From contig JAZBPA010000219.1 of assembly GCA_036351435.1 (NCBI GenBank), positions 1 to 13,939 of the forward strand: a DNA stretch of 13,939 nucleotides. The letters are read 5' to 3'. Both the position numbers and the translations under genes were made by a program. Of the stretch, positions 13,699-13,939 are shown in pieces (positions within the stretch are counted from its first letter, which is position 1; each line of letters starts with the position of its first letter). The DNA is from JAAUQA01 sp036351435 (GTDB taxonomy: Bacteria; Pseudomonadota; Gammaproteobacteria; Competibacterales; Competibacteraceae). The notes beneath the pieces were generated by a model. It was not told where the DNA came from, did not search any database, and saw nothing but the letters and a program-made list of their open reading frames with translations.

Positions 13699-13914
13699 CT
13701 ACTCTCGCCTCTGCCAGCGTGTAAATTCATTCTACCATCAGTAGCTAATGTGAGAAGCCAGTGCACCGATAAGCCGCGAGGATCAAGCATAACCTGGATG
13801 GAGCGGGACGGAATCAGGGATAACGATGCGGGAGAATAACCAATCTCGAGGCAATAGTGGACTGTCCCCTACTTTTTGTGCTGCGATACCGATGCGCTAA
13901 TTGCCTCCCGTAAT
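13699..13914. other. Spacer between broken DUF433 gene and CRISPR repeat, no gene seen
   Basis: No credible reading frame, RNA gene or terminator is visible. Given the repeat orientation, this is the leader-distal flank of the array, so no AT-rich leader is expected here, and none is seen. GTGGACTGTCCCC at 13857-13869 recalls short sequences often seen at borders of mobile or REP-like elements, but one copy is not enough to name one. Confidence 0.4.
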
Positions 13915-13939
13915 GGTTCATCCCCACGGACGTGGGGAA
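13915..13939 (-). CRISPR. Terminal (leader-distal) type I-E CRISPR repeat, cut by window edge
   Basis: The last 25 bases read GGTTCATCCCCACG then GACGTGGGGAA, the reverse orientation of the 28-29-nt type I-E repeat family (GTGTTCCCC...GGGGATGAACC). The CCCCAC-GGAC-GTGGGG hairpin is perfect, as required for Cas6e cleavage. Because I-E leaders precede the GTGTTCCCC end, this array is transcribed leftwards, and this is its last, oldest repeat; leader and cas genes should lie to the right, outside the window. Only one partial repeat is visible, so the array itself is inferred. Confidence 0.75.

Overview
The window looks like chromosomal accessory DNA from a Gram-negative bacterium, most likely a gammaproteobacterium. 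The clues are Sec, Tat and lipoprotein export signals, an OruR-type AraC regulator, a large MscS-family channel of the MscK/MscM size class, and a type I-E CRISPR repeat at the right edge. Taxonomy is inferred from gene families only. By eye, base composition falls from GC-rich on the left (positions 1 to about 5,600) to more balanced on the right, as expected for DNA of mixed origin.

Left part (1-7206, all minus strand). A compact set of envelope genes reads leftwards: a phospholipase D-superfamily lipoprotein, a giant mechanosensitive channel, a small signal-peptide ORF overlapping the channel stop, and two tandem secreted DUF1254/DUF1214 proteins, the second running off the left edge. Gaps of 31 bp or less, or overlaps, suggest one operon. 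The channel has an apparent 5' lesion: its signal peptide is encoded upstream of the first in-frame ATG, with no usable start codon in that frame.

Centre (7207-9878). A mostly non-coding, scarred stretch holds the last 17 codons of a third DUF1254/DUF1214 gene. Next come an AraC-family regulator (minus) and a divergent two-gene unit (plus): a secreted SnoaL-like protein and a Tat-exported glycine-rich peptide with four W-[ILV]-N-[RG]-R repeats. That peptide looks like a precursor of a three-residue-cyclophane (GrrA/triceptide-like) RiPP. A 23-bp motif with 20 matches occurs on both sides of the AraC gene, pointing outwards in each case just upstream of a possible -10 box. This suggests one regulator drives both flanks.

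Right part (9878-13939). A secreted protein with a four-cysteine Kazal domain converges on the glycine-rich peptide gene and ends at a strong terminator. Then come a membrane-anchored SMP-30/strictosidine-synthase-like beta-propeller and a short-chain-dehydrogenase-fold protein that carries both halohydrin dehalogenase fingerprints (T-x4-F-x-G and S-x12-Y-x3-R). A conserved 141-aa protein of unknown function follows. The edge holds a DUF433 antitoxin-type gene broken by an in-frame TGA and the first 25 bases of a type I-E CRISPR repeat, oriented so that this is the leader-distal end of the array.

The strongest candidates for undescribed biology are the AraC / SnoaL-like / W-x-N glycine-rich peptide unit and the new halohydrin dehalogenase paired with a propeller hydrolase.
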